A DNA stretch of 19,117 nt from CAZXIY01 sp964640935 (GCA_964640935.1 CAZXIY010000024.1:1-19117); one strand, 5' to 3'. Shown: positions 6,300 through 14,008, numbered from the stretch's first letter. Made by a program: numbers and translations. The notes: a model not told the origin generated them from the sequence alone.

Positions 6300-6920
6300 T
6301 TGACGGCCGTTTTCAGAGATATATGCATGGCCGATATGCCCGCCATAGGGGGCATGATACGCTCATCTCTCTGGCCGGAGACATCGAGGATGGACGATTC
6401 CGTATCACTCCCCTTCATCGATATTGTATTGACAGATTACCTGTCGCGTTCCAATTACGGCAAGGCCGCTATAGTCGACGGGGAATTCGCCGGATTCATA
6501 ATGGGCAGAGCCGGCGACGCTCCGATGATCATATCCGACGAAGAGAAAGAAAGAAGGATCGACGCCGACGTATGTTCCGTGAGCGGGACCGTCAAAGGCA
6601 GGTACATTCTCAGATACAATTCGAGGATAGAAGCGGCGGACGAGGATATGCTCGCATCCGCCGGTCACGATTTCGACGGCGAGATCGTCGGCTTCATTGT
6701 AAAGGATAAATTCGGCGGAAAAGGCATTGGAAAGGTGCTCGTTGAGGGATTCGTAAAGTACGCACTTTCCAGGGGATGTGCTTCCCTTTACATCATGACG
6801 GATGATTATTGCAATTATGGTTTTTACGATCATTTGGGATGCGAAAAGATCGCCGTGCGGAAGGTCCGCACAATGATCAGAAAAGACCGCTTCTATCTCT
6901 ACTGCATGGATATCTATTGA
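6300..6920 (+). CDS. GNAT-family N-acetyltransferase
   Basis: This is a GNAT fold protein of about 206 residues that would move an acetyl group from acetyl-CoA to an amine; the substrate is not predictable. The first strand reads TAVFRDICMADMPAI. The acetyl-CoA loop is KFGGKGIGKVLVEGFVKYA near residues 140-158, matching R/Q-x-x-G-x-G/A, and NYGFYDHLGCEKI is the typical last helix-strand motif. An insert (about residues 72-115, with SDEEKERRIDAD) separates the N- and C-terminal halves. Two starts are possible. TTG 6300 has GGAGAT at 6288-6293, gives a typical GNAT N-terminus and lies after the hairpin. ATG 6240 overlaps the ferredoxin stop but adds 20 unstructured residues encoded by the hairpin. 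I prefer TTG 6300. Confidence 0.82.
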   Translation: MTAVFRDICMADMPAIGGMIRSSLWPETSRMDDSVSLPFIDIVLTDYLSRSNYGKAAIVDGEFAGFIMGRAGDAPMIISDEEKERRIDADVCSVSGTVKGRYILRYNSRIEAADEDMLASAGHDFDGEIVGFIVKDKFGGKGIGKVLVEGFVKYALSRGCASLYIMTDDYCNYGFYDHLGCEKIAVRKVRTMIRKDRFYLYCMDIY

Positions 6921-6935
6921 CGTCTCGTTCGTGCA

Positions 6936-6946
6936 AAAGTAATATA
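6936..6946 (+). promoter_or_regulatory. TATA box for gltX
   Basis: AAAGTAATATA is A/T-rich in an otherwise GC-rich gap and lies about 29 bases before ATG 6970, so the message is probably leaderless or nearly so. Confidence 0.5.
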
Positions 6947-6969
6947 CGCGCACGCGATAGCGGTGACCT

Positions 6970-8649
6970 ATGACAGAAGACGTCGAGGTCCTCATCAGGA
7001 AATATGCGTTGCAGAATGCCGTGTTCTTCAAGGGAAAGGCCAATCCGAAGGCGATCGTTGGAAAGATCCTCGGGGAGTGCCCGGAATACAGGAGCAGGTC
7101 TGCAGAACTCGTTCCGCTCATCAATTCCATCGTTGCGGAGATCAACGCCATGGGTCTCGACGCCCAGACCGCAGCTCTCCAGAAAGAGGATCCTTCCATG
7201 CTTGTCAAGGAGAAGAAGGAGCGCAGGAATGACCTCCCGGATCTTGATAACGTCAACGGCCCCGTGGTCATGAGGATCGCACCAGGACCTTCCGGGCCGC
7301 TGCATATAGGCCACACCCGCGTATCGATACTCAACGACGAATATGTCAAAAGGTACGGCGGGAAACTGATATGCAGATTCGAGGATACGAATCCCGAAAA
7401 GATCGACCCCGATGCGTACAAGATGATACCCGAGGACCTCGAATGGCTCGGTGTCAAGGTCGACGAGAATGTCATTCAGTCCGACCGTTTCGAGATCTAT
7501 TACGATTATACCAGGAAACTCATCGAGATGGGGCACGGTTACGTCTGTACCTGCAACGGCGACAAATGGAGGGAGCTGAAAGAAGAAAAGATCGCATGCC
7601 CCTGCCGCGACCTTCCTGTAGAGGCGCAGTTGGAACGTTTCGACAGATTCATGGCCGGGGAATACGCCGACGGAGAAGCTGTTGCGGTCATCAAGACGGC
7701 GATCGATCATCCAAATCCCGCGGTCAGGGACTTCGTCGCTCTCAGACTGGTCAGGCACCCTCATCCGCGTGTAGGGACCAAATACATCGCATACCCGATG
7801 ATGAACCTGTCAGTCGCCATAGACGACCACCTTATGGGTATGACGCATGTCATCAGAGGAAAGGATCATCTTAACAATACTTTCAGACAGGAGTATATCT
7901 ACGATTATTTCGGATGGAAGAAACCGCAGTTCTACCACTACGGTCTCGTGAACATACCCGACACGGTCCTTAAGACATCCCTTATCAAAAAGAGCATCGC
8001 CGACGGCGAATATTCCGGATGGGATGATGTGAGGACGGGAACTGTCAGAGCGTTGAAGAGAAGGGGGATAACACCGGAGGCTATACGCAGATACTGGGTG
8101 GAGAGCGGGATAAAGCCCATCGACATACAGTTCTCATGGGATAACCTCTACGCCATGAACCGCGACGTCATCGACCCTAACGCCAACAGGTATTTCTTCG
8201 TTCAGGATCCGGTAAGATACGACATCGAGGGCATCGATAAGATAGTCGGCAAGGCCCCGTTGCATCCCGATCATCCGGAGAGGGGCAACAGGGAATACAT
8301 CATAGACGGTCCGAAGACCGTGTTCATATCATCCGAAGATTCGGTCAAATTCAAAGAGGCCGGGAAGGTAAGGCTCAAGGACCTTTGCAACATCGACTAC
8401 TCCACCCCCGCAAAATATGCAGGGACCGATGTGTCGATACTGAGGAAGGGATTCAAAGCCATCCAGTGGGTGGGCAGGGATTCAACCGAGGCCAAGATAC
8501 TCATGCCCGACGGAACGGTCGCATGCGGTCTCGTGGAGAACGCAGTGCTTTCCGAGAAGAACGACATGGTCCAATTCGAGAGGGTCGGCTTCGCGAGGAT
8601 CGAGAAGAACGACAAGAAGGACTTTGTCGCGGTCTACAGCCACCGCTGA
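6970..8649 (+). CDS. gltX: glutamyl-tRNA synthetase, archaeal type
   Basis: This 559-residue class I synthetase charges tRNA-Glu. In archaea it usually also charges tRNA-Gln with glutamate, which GatDE then amidates. The N-terminal helical extension (about residues 1-95) is typical of archaeal GluRS. The HIGH signature is in APGPSGPLHIGHTR (about 105-118). A cysteine-rich CTCNGDKW...CPC element (about 195-215) is a likely zinc site. The GKDHLNNTFRQEYIYDYFGW and YSGWDDVRTGTVRALKRRGI blocks are characteristic. The KMSKS-equivalent loop reads LKTSLIKKSI, whereas archaeal GluRS usually has S-T-S-K; the lysine of that position appears as leucine. The C-terminal beta-barrel anticodon domain ends in a normal place. 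The 3' end faces feoB across 25 bases containing only short, weak inverted repeats. Confidence 0.96.
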   Translation: MTEDVEVLIRKYALQNAVFFKGKANPKAIVGKILGECPEYRSRSAELVPLINSIVAEINAMGLDAQTAALQKEDPSMLVKEKKERRNDLPDLDNVNGPVVMRIAPGPSGPLHIGHTRVSILNDEYVKRYGGKLICRFEDTNPEKIDPDAYKMIPEDLEWLGVKVDENVIQSDRFEIYYDYTRKLIEMGHGYVCTCNGDKWRELKEEKIACPCRDLPVEAQLERFDRFMAGEYADGEAVAVIKTAIDHPNPAVRDFVALRLVRHPHPRVGTKYIAYPMMNLSVAIDDHLMGMTHVIRGKDHLNNTFRQEYIYDYFGWKKPQFYHYGLVNIPDTVLKTSLIKKSIADGEYSGWDDVRTGTVRALKRRGITPEAIRRYWVESGIKPIDIQFSWDNLYAMNRDVIDPNANRYFFVQDPVRYDIEGIDKIVGKAPLHPDHPERGNREYIIDGPKTVFISSEDSVKFKEAGKVRLKDLCNIDYSTPAKYAGTDVSILRKGFKAIQWVGRDSTEAKILMPDGTVACGLVENAVLSEKNDMVQFERVGFARIEKNDKKDFVAVYSHR

Positions 8650-8674
8650 TATCTTTCGTGCGTCCCGTATACGG

Positions 8675-10588
8675 TCAAACGACCGAAAGGAGCAGATTGA
8701 ATGCCGACCCCACCGCTACGGCAACTATAATGGATGCCAAGCTCACTATTGCCGTCTGCTTCATTCCGATCTCCTTGAACATAGCCGTCAGGGTCGCGAG
8801 GCACGGCATGTATACCGCCATGACCACACCGAACACAACGAATTGATCGGGTGTCATGAATTCGGTGAGTGACATCTCTCCGGCGAGGATTATGAGCATC
8901 GCATAGGCCATCTCCTTCCTGATTATGCCGACGATGAATGCGATTATCAACGATGCAGGAAGTCCGAGCAGCCCGACGGTAAGCCAGGACATGGGCCCAA
9001 TTATACCGTCCAGGAGATTGTAGTGGATGGCAAGTTCTACGATGACGCTGCCTACGATGAGGAGCGGCACTGCGATGACGAAGAAGTCCTTGGTCCTCAT
9101 CCACATCTTGTAGAAGATATTGCTCAGCTTGGGCCACTGCAGTTCGGGAAGCTCGATCGCAAGGTTGGACGGCTCGTACTTGAGGAATTTGTTCATCACG
9201 ATGCCCACAATCAGGGCTATCGCCACAAGTGTGGCGAATATTGCGACGGCCCAGATCATTCCTGCGAATTTGCCTGTCACGCCCACGATGGTTGCAAGCT
9301 GTGCAGAGCACGGGATCGCCATCACGATGAGCGTCACCAGGATCAGTCTCTCCCTCTTAGATCTGATAGAACGGGTCGCCATGATCGCCGGAACGTTGCA
9401 TCCGAGCCCAACCATCATCGGTATGAAACTCCCGCCGTGCAATCCGAGCTTGTGCATCGAGGTATCCAGAAGGACGACGGCACGCGGAAGGTAACCTGTA
9501 TCCTCCAGGAATCCGAGTATTATGTAGAAGACCATGATGTACGGTATCACGAGTCCGAGTATCGCACGGAAACTGTCGTCTATGCCGCGAAGTATCGACT
9601 CGCCGAGTTCGCCCCCGATGGAGCGTCCGAAATCGATCAGGGCGGTCCCTACGACAGTGGTGTATGCCCAGTCGATCAGTTCAGCAAGATAGCTTCCCAG
9701 GAATATAAGGCTCGCAAGTATGACCAGAACGACGCCGATGAGGATCGGTATGCCCGTGATCGGCGTGACCGTCATATCCGACAGTTTCTCTGCACGCGTC
9801 ATCTTGCGGGCAGTGCGTTTCACCGTATCCATGGTGATGATGTGAGCCTCCCCGTATCTGTCCCTGGCGATATGCATATTCATCGGCTCGCCGTGGATCT
9901 TGTAGAACTCCTCGTTCATCTCGGACAATCTTGCAATGACATTGTCGGGTGCGGCTTCTACGAACTGATCAAGGCCTTCTACCATCTTCAGGCACTCGCC
10001 CCAGGTGGTGGGAGTCCTGTTCGGCATCATGTTCTCGAGCTCGTCGACGAATGACATTATGTGGCTGTCGTATCTGACGCGGTACTTCGATACGCGGGCC
10101 TTTCCCGAGCAGATGAGATCGACGAGTGCGCTGACGCCTTCGCCGGTCTTCGATGACACCGGGACGACGGGCACATCAAGAAGTGCACTCATCTTGTCGA
10201 TATCGATGTCGTATTTCTTGGAGGCCAGATCGTACTTGTTGAGTACGAGTATGGTGGGGTAACCCAATTCCATGACCTCGAAGCAGAGGACTAATGTAGG
10301 TTCTAGATTCATCGCGTCGGCAACGATGATGATGGCATCGTTGGAACGATCGCGCAGCATGTCTATGACGACCTTCTCGTCATCAGAATTCGCGGACAGG
10401 CTGTATGTGCCCGGGAGATCATGAACGTGTATCGTCAGGTCATCCCGTGTCACAGTGCCTTCATCGAACTCCACGGTCGTGCCCGGATAATTGGAAGATA
10501 TGACCCCTACGCCGGTGATCCTGGTGAACAGGGTAGATTTCCCGACATTCGGCTGGCCTATCAATGCGACCTGGATGGTCCTGCTCAT
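8675..10588 (-). CDS. feoB: ferrous iron transporter FeoB
   Basis: FeoB is the GTP-controlled inner-membrane carrier for Fe2+. The N-terminal G domain has GQPNVGKST (G1, about residues 11-19), VHDLPGTYSL (G3) and LNKYD (G4). A helical linker follows, and from about residue 280 there are repeated hydrophobic membrane segments. The two Gate regions show the conserved cysteines, GLGCNVPAIMATRSIR and IPCSAQL in the first and YMPCLATLTAMFKE in the second. At about 637 residues it is shorter than the E. coli protein (773), as is common outside enterobacteria. ATG 10588 has GGTG seven bases upstream; GTG 10594 overlaps the regulator stop (GTGA) and is nearly as good. Either way translation is coupled to the DtxR-FeoA gene. 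No separate feoA or feoC is present. Confidence 0.96.
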   Translation of the reverse strand: MSRTIQVALIGQPNVGKSTLFTRITGVGVISSNYPGTTVEFDEGTVTRDDLTIHVHDLPGTYSLSANSDDEKVVIDMLRDRSNDAIIIVADAMNLEPTLVLCFEVMELGYPTILVLNKYDLASKKYDIDIDKMSALLDVPVVPVSSKTGEGVSALVDLICSGKARVSKYRVRYDSHIMSFVDELENMMPNRTPTTWGECLKMVEGLDQFVEAAPDNVIARLSEMNEEFYKIHGEPMNMHIARDRYGEAHIITMDTVKRTARKMTRAEKLSDMTVTPITGIPILIGVVLVILASLIFLGSYLAELIDWAYTTVVGTALIDFGRSIGGELGESILRGIDDSFRAILGLVIPYIMVFYIILGFLEDTGYLPRAVVLLDTSMHKLGLHGGSFIPMMVGLGCNVPAIMATRSIRSKRERLILVTLIVMAIPCSAQLATIVGVTGKFAGMIWAVAIFATLVAIALIVGIVMNKFLKYEPSNLAIELPELQWPKLSNIFYKMWMRTKDFFVIAVPLLIVGSVIVELAIHYNLLDGIIGPMSWLTVGLLGLPASLIIAFIVGIIRKEMAYAMLIILAGEMSLTEFMTPDQFVVFGVVMAVYMPCLATLTAMFKEIGMKQTAIVSLASIIVAVAVGSAFNLLLSVV

Positions 10589-10590
10589 CT

Positions 10591-11250
10591 TCACGCACCA
10601 ACTGTGACCATGACCGCAGAGGCCATGTTCTTGTCCAATGCGATGGTCGTGTCCCCGATCTTCACTATCCTTGCTCCCTTATCGGAGACGCGTCCGTCAA
10701 GTTCGACTGCCCTTCCCGGGACGAACCCGAGAGAGATGAGCCTTCTGACGACCGATGAATCGGTGTTCGAGAGATGGGAGATCGTACCTTTCTGCCCCTG
10801 ATCCATGTCGCTGAGCGGAACGCAGGGGGACATCATGTTGATGGAGTCGTGGCAGGGGTCGGTGCATGATTCGCAATCGCGCGAGACCTTTGTACCCATC
10901 ATCCTGCACATCTTGTTGGCTGAATCGTCGGACATCATGTGCTCCATGACGCATGCTTCCTCATGCGCCTGCATGTGATCGACGTCGAGAACATCGGTGA
11001 GGAATCTTTCCATTATGTGATGCTTCCTTCTGAGGTCCATGGCCTTTTTGAGGCCCTCGTCGGTAAGCGTCACGCCCCGATATTTTCTGTAATTGACCAT
11101 GCCCTCGCTCTGGAGGATTTTGAGCATCTCGCTCACGCTTGCTGGGGAGACTTTCATGAAATTGGCCAGTTCGGTGGTCTTGACGCTGCCTTCCCCGTCG
11201 GTCAATCTGAGGATATTGATAAGATAATCTTCACGATTATCGGTACTCAT
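10591..11250 (-). CDS. DtxR-family metal-dependent repressor fused to a FeoA domain
   Basis: This 219-residue regulator probably senses Fe2+ and represses its own feo operon. Residues 1-65 are a winged helix-turn-helix. Residues 70-115 are the metal-binding dimerisation domain. The spacing matches DtxR exactly with a two-residue offset: H77, E81 and H96 correspond to the ancillary site, and C100, E103 and H104 to the primary site. The residue equivalent to DtxR Met10 is Asp8, as in MntR. A cysteine-rich linker follows (C115, C126, C129, C133, C143). Residues 144-219 form an SH3-like FeoA domain (LSDMDQGQKGTI, RRLISLGFVPGRAVEL, IALDKNMASAVMV). The FeoA domain may serve as the regulator's SH3 domain, as FeoB's missing partner, or both. 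The gene overlaps or abuts the feoB start and has its own TATA box and operator-like palindrome. Confidence 0.92.
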   Translation of the reverse strand: MSTDNREDYLINILRLTDGEGSVKTTELANFMKVSPASVSEMLKILQSEGMVNYRKYRGVTLTDEGLKKAMDLRRKHHIMERFLTDVLDVDHMQAHEEACVMEHMMSDDSANKMCRMMGTKVSRDCESCTDPCHDSINMMSPCVPLSDMDQGQKGTISHLSNTDSSVVRRLISLGFVPGRAVELDGRVSDKGARIVKIGDTTIALDKNMASAVMVTVGA

Positions 11251-11255
11251 AAATT

Positions 11256-11280
11256 TAGGAACTCCTACAAATTATATAAA
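11256..11280 (-). promoter_or_regulatory. TATA box and DtxR-type operator before the regulator-feoB operon
   Basis: On the minus strand TTTATATAAT (11280 to 11271) is a strong TATA box about 26 bases before the ATG at 11250, implying a leaderless message. Positions 11256-11267 read TAGGAACTCCTA, arms TAGGA and TCCTA around two bases. In its flanks (TTAGG before CCTA) it resembles the half sites of known DtxR/IdeR/MntR boxes. Its place between the TATA box and the start fits metal-dependent autoregulation by the gene it precedes. Confidence 0.6.
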
Positions 11281-11318
11281 CATATGATATGAGGAAAGGT
11301 GTTTGAAAGACGGCCAGA

Positions 11319-11741
11319 TCATTCTTTGTTCTGTTTAGCCGCTTCTGCTTCGGCCTGTCTGGCCTTGCGCTCTTCTTCCTGCCTCTTCCTGCGCTCTTCG
11401 GCTTCGGCCGCCTTCTGTTCTTCTTTGGCCTTAAGATCCTCGTCGATCTTCTTGCGCTCTTCCTCTCCGGCGGTCTTCCTCTGATCGATCTCGCTCTTGT
11501 AACCGTCGATGGCCTTGAGGCTCTCCTCTATTGCTTTGAACAGATCTGCAGAATCGCCCACCGGCGTGAATTCTCCTTTGGCGTAAAGATTCCAGTAGAA
11601 CTCCCCTATGTCGGCGTTCTTCACATCGATGGCATCCTCTTCGGCCTTAATCTTCTTGTTCAGAGAATTAATCTCGGAGTTCTCGTTCTGTTTGCTCCCG
11701 TAATGTTTGACCTTGTTGTCCAGCTTGTCCATTAATCCCAT
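11319..11741 (-). CDS. small charged coiled-coil protein of unknown function
   Basis: I do not recognise a named family. The 140-residue product begins MGLMDKLDNKVKHYGSK, followed by a first helical stretch (about residues 22-46). A short segment GEFYWNLYAKGEFTP (about 46-60) precedes another helix (about 65-90) and then a long run of Glu, Lys, Arg and Ala (about 90-138) that should be a coiled coil or single alpha-helix. There is no signal peptide or membrane segment. The first two thirds resemble small bacterial and archaeal proteins with an IGE-YY--Y----- core that often end in a zinc ribbon; here the ribbon is absent and the charged tail takes its place. GGAGTGA lies six bases before the ATG. 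It lies upstream of the regulator-feoB operon on the same strand but has its own promoter. Confidence 0.75.
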   Translation of the reverse strand: MGLMDKLDNKVKHYGSKQNENSEINSLNKKIKAEEDAIDVKNADIGEFYWNLYAKGEFTPVGDSADLFKAIEESLKAIDGYKSEIDQRKTAGEEERKKIDEDLKAKEEQKAAEAEERRKRQEEERKARQAEAEAAKQNKE

Positions 11742-11780
11742 TTTATCACTCCGGCTTTGAACGGTCAGTAGATATGCGTC

Positions 11781-11790
11781 TTTAAATAAG
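11781..11790 (-). promoter_or_regulatory. TATA box for the coiled-coil protein gene
   Basis: On the minus strand the sequence reads CTTATTTAAA, about 45 bases before the ATG at 11741. A transcript from it would carry a leader of roughly 20 bases that includes the Shine-Dalgarno sequence GGAGTGA, unlike the leaderless promoters nearby. Confidence 0.5.
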
Positions 11791-11796
11791 AAATCA

Positions 11797-11817
11797 CCGA
11801 GGGGGATCGCCCCTCGG
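11797..11817 (-). terminator. hairpin after glyA
   Basis: CCGAGGGG (11797-11804) and CCCCTCGG (11810-11817) form a perfect 8-bp stem with a 5-base loop, ten bases beyond the glyA stop. In the direction of glyA transcription the sequence after it is T-rich (ATTTCTTATTT), fitting a terminator that also overlaps the next promoter. Confidence 0.6.
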
Positions 11818-11827
11818 AATTATAGTT

Positions 11828-13114
11828 TCAATCCACGAGCTTGCGGTACTTGTAGGCAGGTTCGCCTTCGTTGAAGCAGTACCTGATCGTGGTGAAGTTC
11901 TTCTTGAGCTCTTTCACATCGGTCTTTACTTTGGCCGGGTCCTCGCCTTTGCAGACGCGGGCGACGAGCGAAGCGATCTCTTTCATTTCGCTCTCTTTCA
12001 TGCCTATGCGGGTGAGTTCCTGCACGCCGAACCTGAGTCCGGACGGGTGCACCGAGCTCTCGTCCCACGGGAGCATGTTCTTGTTGCAGATGATGTTGGC
12101 ATCCTCGAGCTTCTTTGCAACATCCTTTCCGCCGCCGAACTGTTTGACATCGACTGCGATGGCGTGCGACCTCGTGAATCCGAGGTTCGGGCAGAGAACG
12201 GGCACATCGAGCTCGTAAAGGGCCTGTCCGAGAGCACGAGAGTTCTTGCATGCCTGTGCAGCATAATCCTTGGCGAATACCTTCATCTCGGCGAGGGTGA
12301 TCGCGAGAGCGGCCATTGCATGGAGGTGGTGGCTGGATGTTACACCGGGGAACACAGCTTTCTGCAGTGCCTTTTCCTGATCGTCCGTGAGATTGTTCCC
12401 GAGGAGCATACCGTGGTTTGGTCCGGGGAACGTCTTGTGCGTGCTTGACGAAACGATGTTGACGCCCTCTCTGAGCGGATCCTGGAATTTTCCGCCGGCG
12501 ATGAGTCCGAGAACGTGGGCCGCGTCGTACCAGACAAGGCATCCGATCTCGTTGAACGTATCCTGGAGGTCCTTGAGCGGCGGAGGGAAGAGGAACACCG
12601 ACAGACCGAATTGAGCGACCTTCGGTTTCACTTCTTTCAGGAGCTTTATCGTGCCGTCGACATCAAGGTTCATATCCTCGACGTTGAACGGGTACTGGAC
12701 GGAGCTGACGCCCCTCTGTCCGAACGCACCGAACTTCTGGGTGGAGATGTGTGCCCCCTGAGCGAGAGCACAGGTGGTGATGGTATCCCCGGGCTGCGCG
12801 AATGCGAAGAGAACGGACATGTTGGCTACAGTCCCGGATATGGGTCTGACATCTGCGAATTTGGCTTTGAACAGATCTTTTGCAAGCTCGAGGGCTTTGG
12901 TCTCGACCTTGTCGACGTATATGTTACCCTGATAGTAACGCTTGCCGGGAAGACCCTCGGCATATCTGTCAGCGAAATCCGAAATAAGCATCTCCTTGGC
13001 AAGAGGGCTCATGAGGTTCTCGGATGCGATCATAGGTATGCACTCCTCGAACCATGCGTTATGAGCCATCACATTTTCCCTGATATAGCGGGCATCTTCG
13101 TTGATGGTGGTCAT
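11828..13114 (-). CDS. glyA: serine hydroxymethyltransferase, archaeal type
   Basis: GlyA interconverts serine and glycine with transfer of a one-carbon unit to a pterin carrier, using PLP. The 428-residue product has the PLP-binding lysine in VSSSTHKTFPGPNHG (K227), the WYDAAHVLGL motif with D197 and H200, ASENLMSP near residue 31, and RPISGTVANM near residue 90. It resembles the archaeal branch of the family, where the carrier is often tetrahydromethanopterin; which carrier this organism uses cannot be read from the protein. The mptD gene at the start of the window shows that a pterin is made. The gene is monocistronic, with a TATA box about 30 bases upstream and a hairpin just after the stop. 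Confidence 0.96.
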   Translation of the reverse strand: MTTINEDARYIRENVMAHNAWFEECIPMIASENLMSPLAKEMLISDFADRYAEGLPGKRYYQGNIYVDKVETKALELAKDLFKAKFADVRPISGTVANMSVLFAFAQPGDTITTCALAQGAHISTQKFGAFGQRGVSSVQYPFNVEDMNLDVDGTIKLLKEVKPKVAQFGLSVFLFPPPLKDLQDTFNEIGCLVWYDAAHVLGLIAGGKFQDPLREGVNIVSSSTHKTFPGPNHGMLLGNNLTDDQEKALQKAVFPGVTSSHHLHAMAALAITLAEMKVFAKDYAAQACKNSRALGQALYELDVPVLCPNLGFTRSHAIAVDVKQFGGGKDVAKKLEDANIICNKNMLPWDESSVHPSGLRFGVQELTRIGMKESEMKEIASLVARVCKGEDPAKVKTDVKELKKNFTTIRYCFNEGEPAYKYRKLVD

Positions 13115-13137
13115 TGTGATCGTCCCTGTGTAGACGT

Positions 13138-13150
13138 ATTATATTAAAAA
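13138..13150 (-). promoter_or_regulatory. TATA box for glyA
   Basis: On the minus strand the run reads TTTTTAATATAAT, about 30 bases before the ATG at 13114. The remaining gap to ribB (to 13256) is A/T-rich with scattered AATAAC repeats but no open reading frame worth calling. Confidence 0.55.
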
Positions 13151-13256
13151 AGTATTCGAGGCAACCGACCGAGCTATCCTTTGCGGGCAGTATAATCGGA
13201 CGTCTGCAATAACCAATTAATAACTCGATACAATAATCTCGGTAATTCAACAAGGT

Positions 13257-13280
13257 TATTTTTATACTGTTCCGGTACAG
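13257..13280 (+). promoter_or_regulatory. TATA box and near-palindrome before the riboflavin operon
   Basis: TTATTTTTATA (13257-13266) is the TATA box. Positions 13267-13280 read CTGTTCCGGTACAG, an inverted repeat symmetric at 12 of 14 positions. It lies between the TATA box and the expected transcription start near 13288. GGTG at 13291-13294 is the ribosome binding site, eight bases before the ribB ATG. Archaea control riboflavin genes through the RbkR regulator; whether this is its site is not known from the sequence. Confidence 0.5.
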
Positions 13281-13302
13281 CCCTTGGATTGGTGTTCAAT
13301 AA

Positions 13303-14004
13303 ATGAGTGTCGAAAAAGCCATAGAGGATATTAAAAAAGGCAAAATTGTTCTTGTGTATGATTTCGACTACAGAGAGAAAGAGACGGACATGACCATCGC
13401 TTCCGAATTCGTCACGCACGAGACGATCAGAGAGATGAGAAAGAACGCAGGAGGTCTTGTCTGCACCACAACACCATACGATGTCGCTAAGGCCCTCGGA
13501 CTTCCGTTCATGTCCGATATTTATTGGGACGATGTCGCGAAGTATCCGATATTGAAAGGCATGGCGCCGACAGACATACCGTATGACAACACCAAATCGT
13601 CATTCGGAGTGACCATCAACCACCGCAAGACATACACCGGGATAACAGACTGCGACAGAGCGCTCACGATAAGCGAGTACGCCAAGACGATCTTCGAGGA
13701 CAAACCCGCCGAGGAGATCATCGCAGATATCAGCAAGAATTTCAGGGCCCCGGGACATGTGCACCTCCTCAACACAACAGAGAACATCCTCACCGAGAGG
13801 AAAGGGCACACTGAATTGACTACCGCCCTCATGATCATGGCCGGGGTGAGACCGTCCGCTACCATCTGCGAGATGATGGGCGACGACGGTCATTCGGAGA
13901 CCAAGAAGAACACGATGAGGTACGCCAAGAACAACGGCCTCACCTTCGTGACCGGCGATGAGATAATCGAAGCTTGGAACAAATACAAGGCAGACGGGAT
14001 GTGA
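13303..14004 (+). CDS. ribB: 3,4-dihydroxy-2-butanone 4-phosphate synthase
   Basis: RibB converts ribulose 5-phosphate to formate and 3,4-dihydroxy-2-butanone 4-phosphate, the four-carbon precursor of riboflavin, and needs Mg2+. The 233-residue, single-domain product has the acidic active-site loop VYDFDYREKETDM (about residues 18-30), the TGITDCDRALTI segment (about 106-117), the APGHVHLL motif (about 149-156) and the HTELTTALMIMAGVRPSATICEMMGDDG block. There is no fused GTP cyclohydrolase II, as expected for archaea, which use other enzymes for the ring-opening step. It is the first gene of a four-gene operon; the next gene begins four bases after its stop. Confidence 0.96.
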   Translation: MSVEKAIEDIKKGKIVLVYDFDYREKETDMTIASEFVTHETIREMRKNAGGLVCTTTPYDVAKALGLPFMSDIYWDDVAKYPILKGMAPTDIPYDNTKSSFGVTINHRKTYTGITDCDRALTISEYAKTIFEDKPAEEIIADISKNFRAPGHVHLLNTTENILTERKGHTELTTALMIMAGVRPSATICEMMGDDGHSETKKNTMRYAKNNGLTFVTGDEIIEAWNKYKADGM

Positions 14005-14008
14005 AGAT

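Noticed and set aside
6405..7764. Minus-strand frames of 295-356 codons opposite the GNAT and gltX genes
   Set aside because: Both lie antisense to well-supported genes; their length reflects codon bias, and no recognisable domain is present.
8653..8689. Terminator between convergent gltX and feoB
   Set aside because: Only short inverted repeats are present (CCGTATACGG and a 5-bp CGGTC/GACCG stem), with no T-run; not stronger than chance.
9023..10054. Plus-strand frame of 343 codons opposite feoB
   Set aside because: It is His/Asp/Arg-rich with no domain and is antisense to clear FeoB Gate and G-domain sequence.
13208..13260. Inverted repeat AATAACC and GGTTATT in the glyA-ribB gap
   Set aside because: Seven-base arms 39 bases apart in A/T-rich sequence are expected by chance; no riboswitch-like fold (such as an FMN element) was seen.
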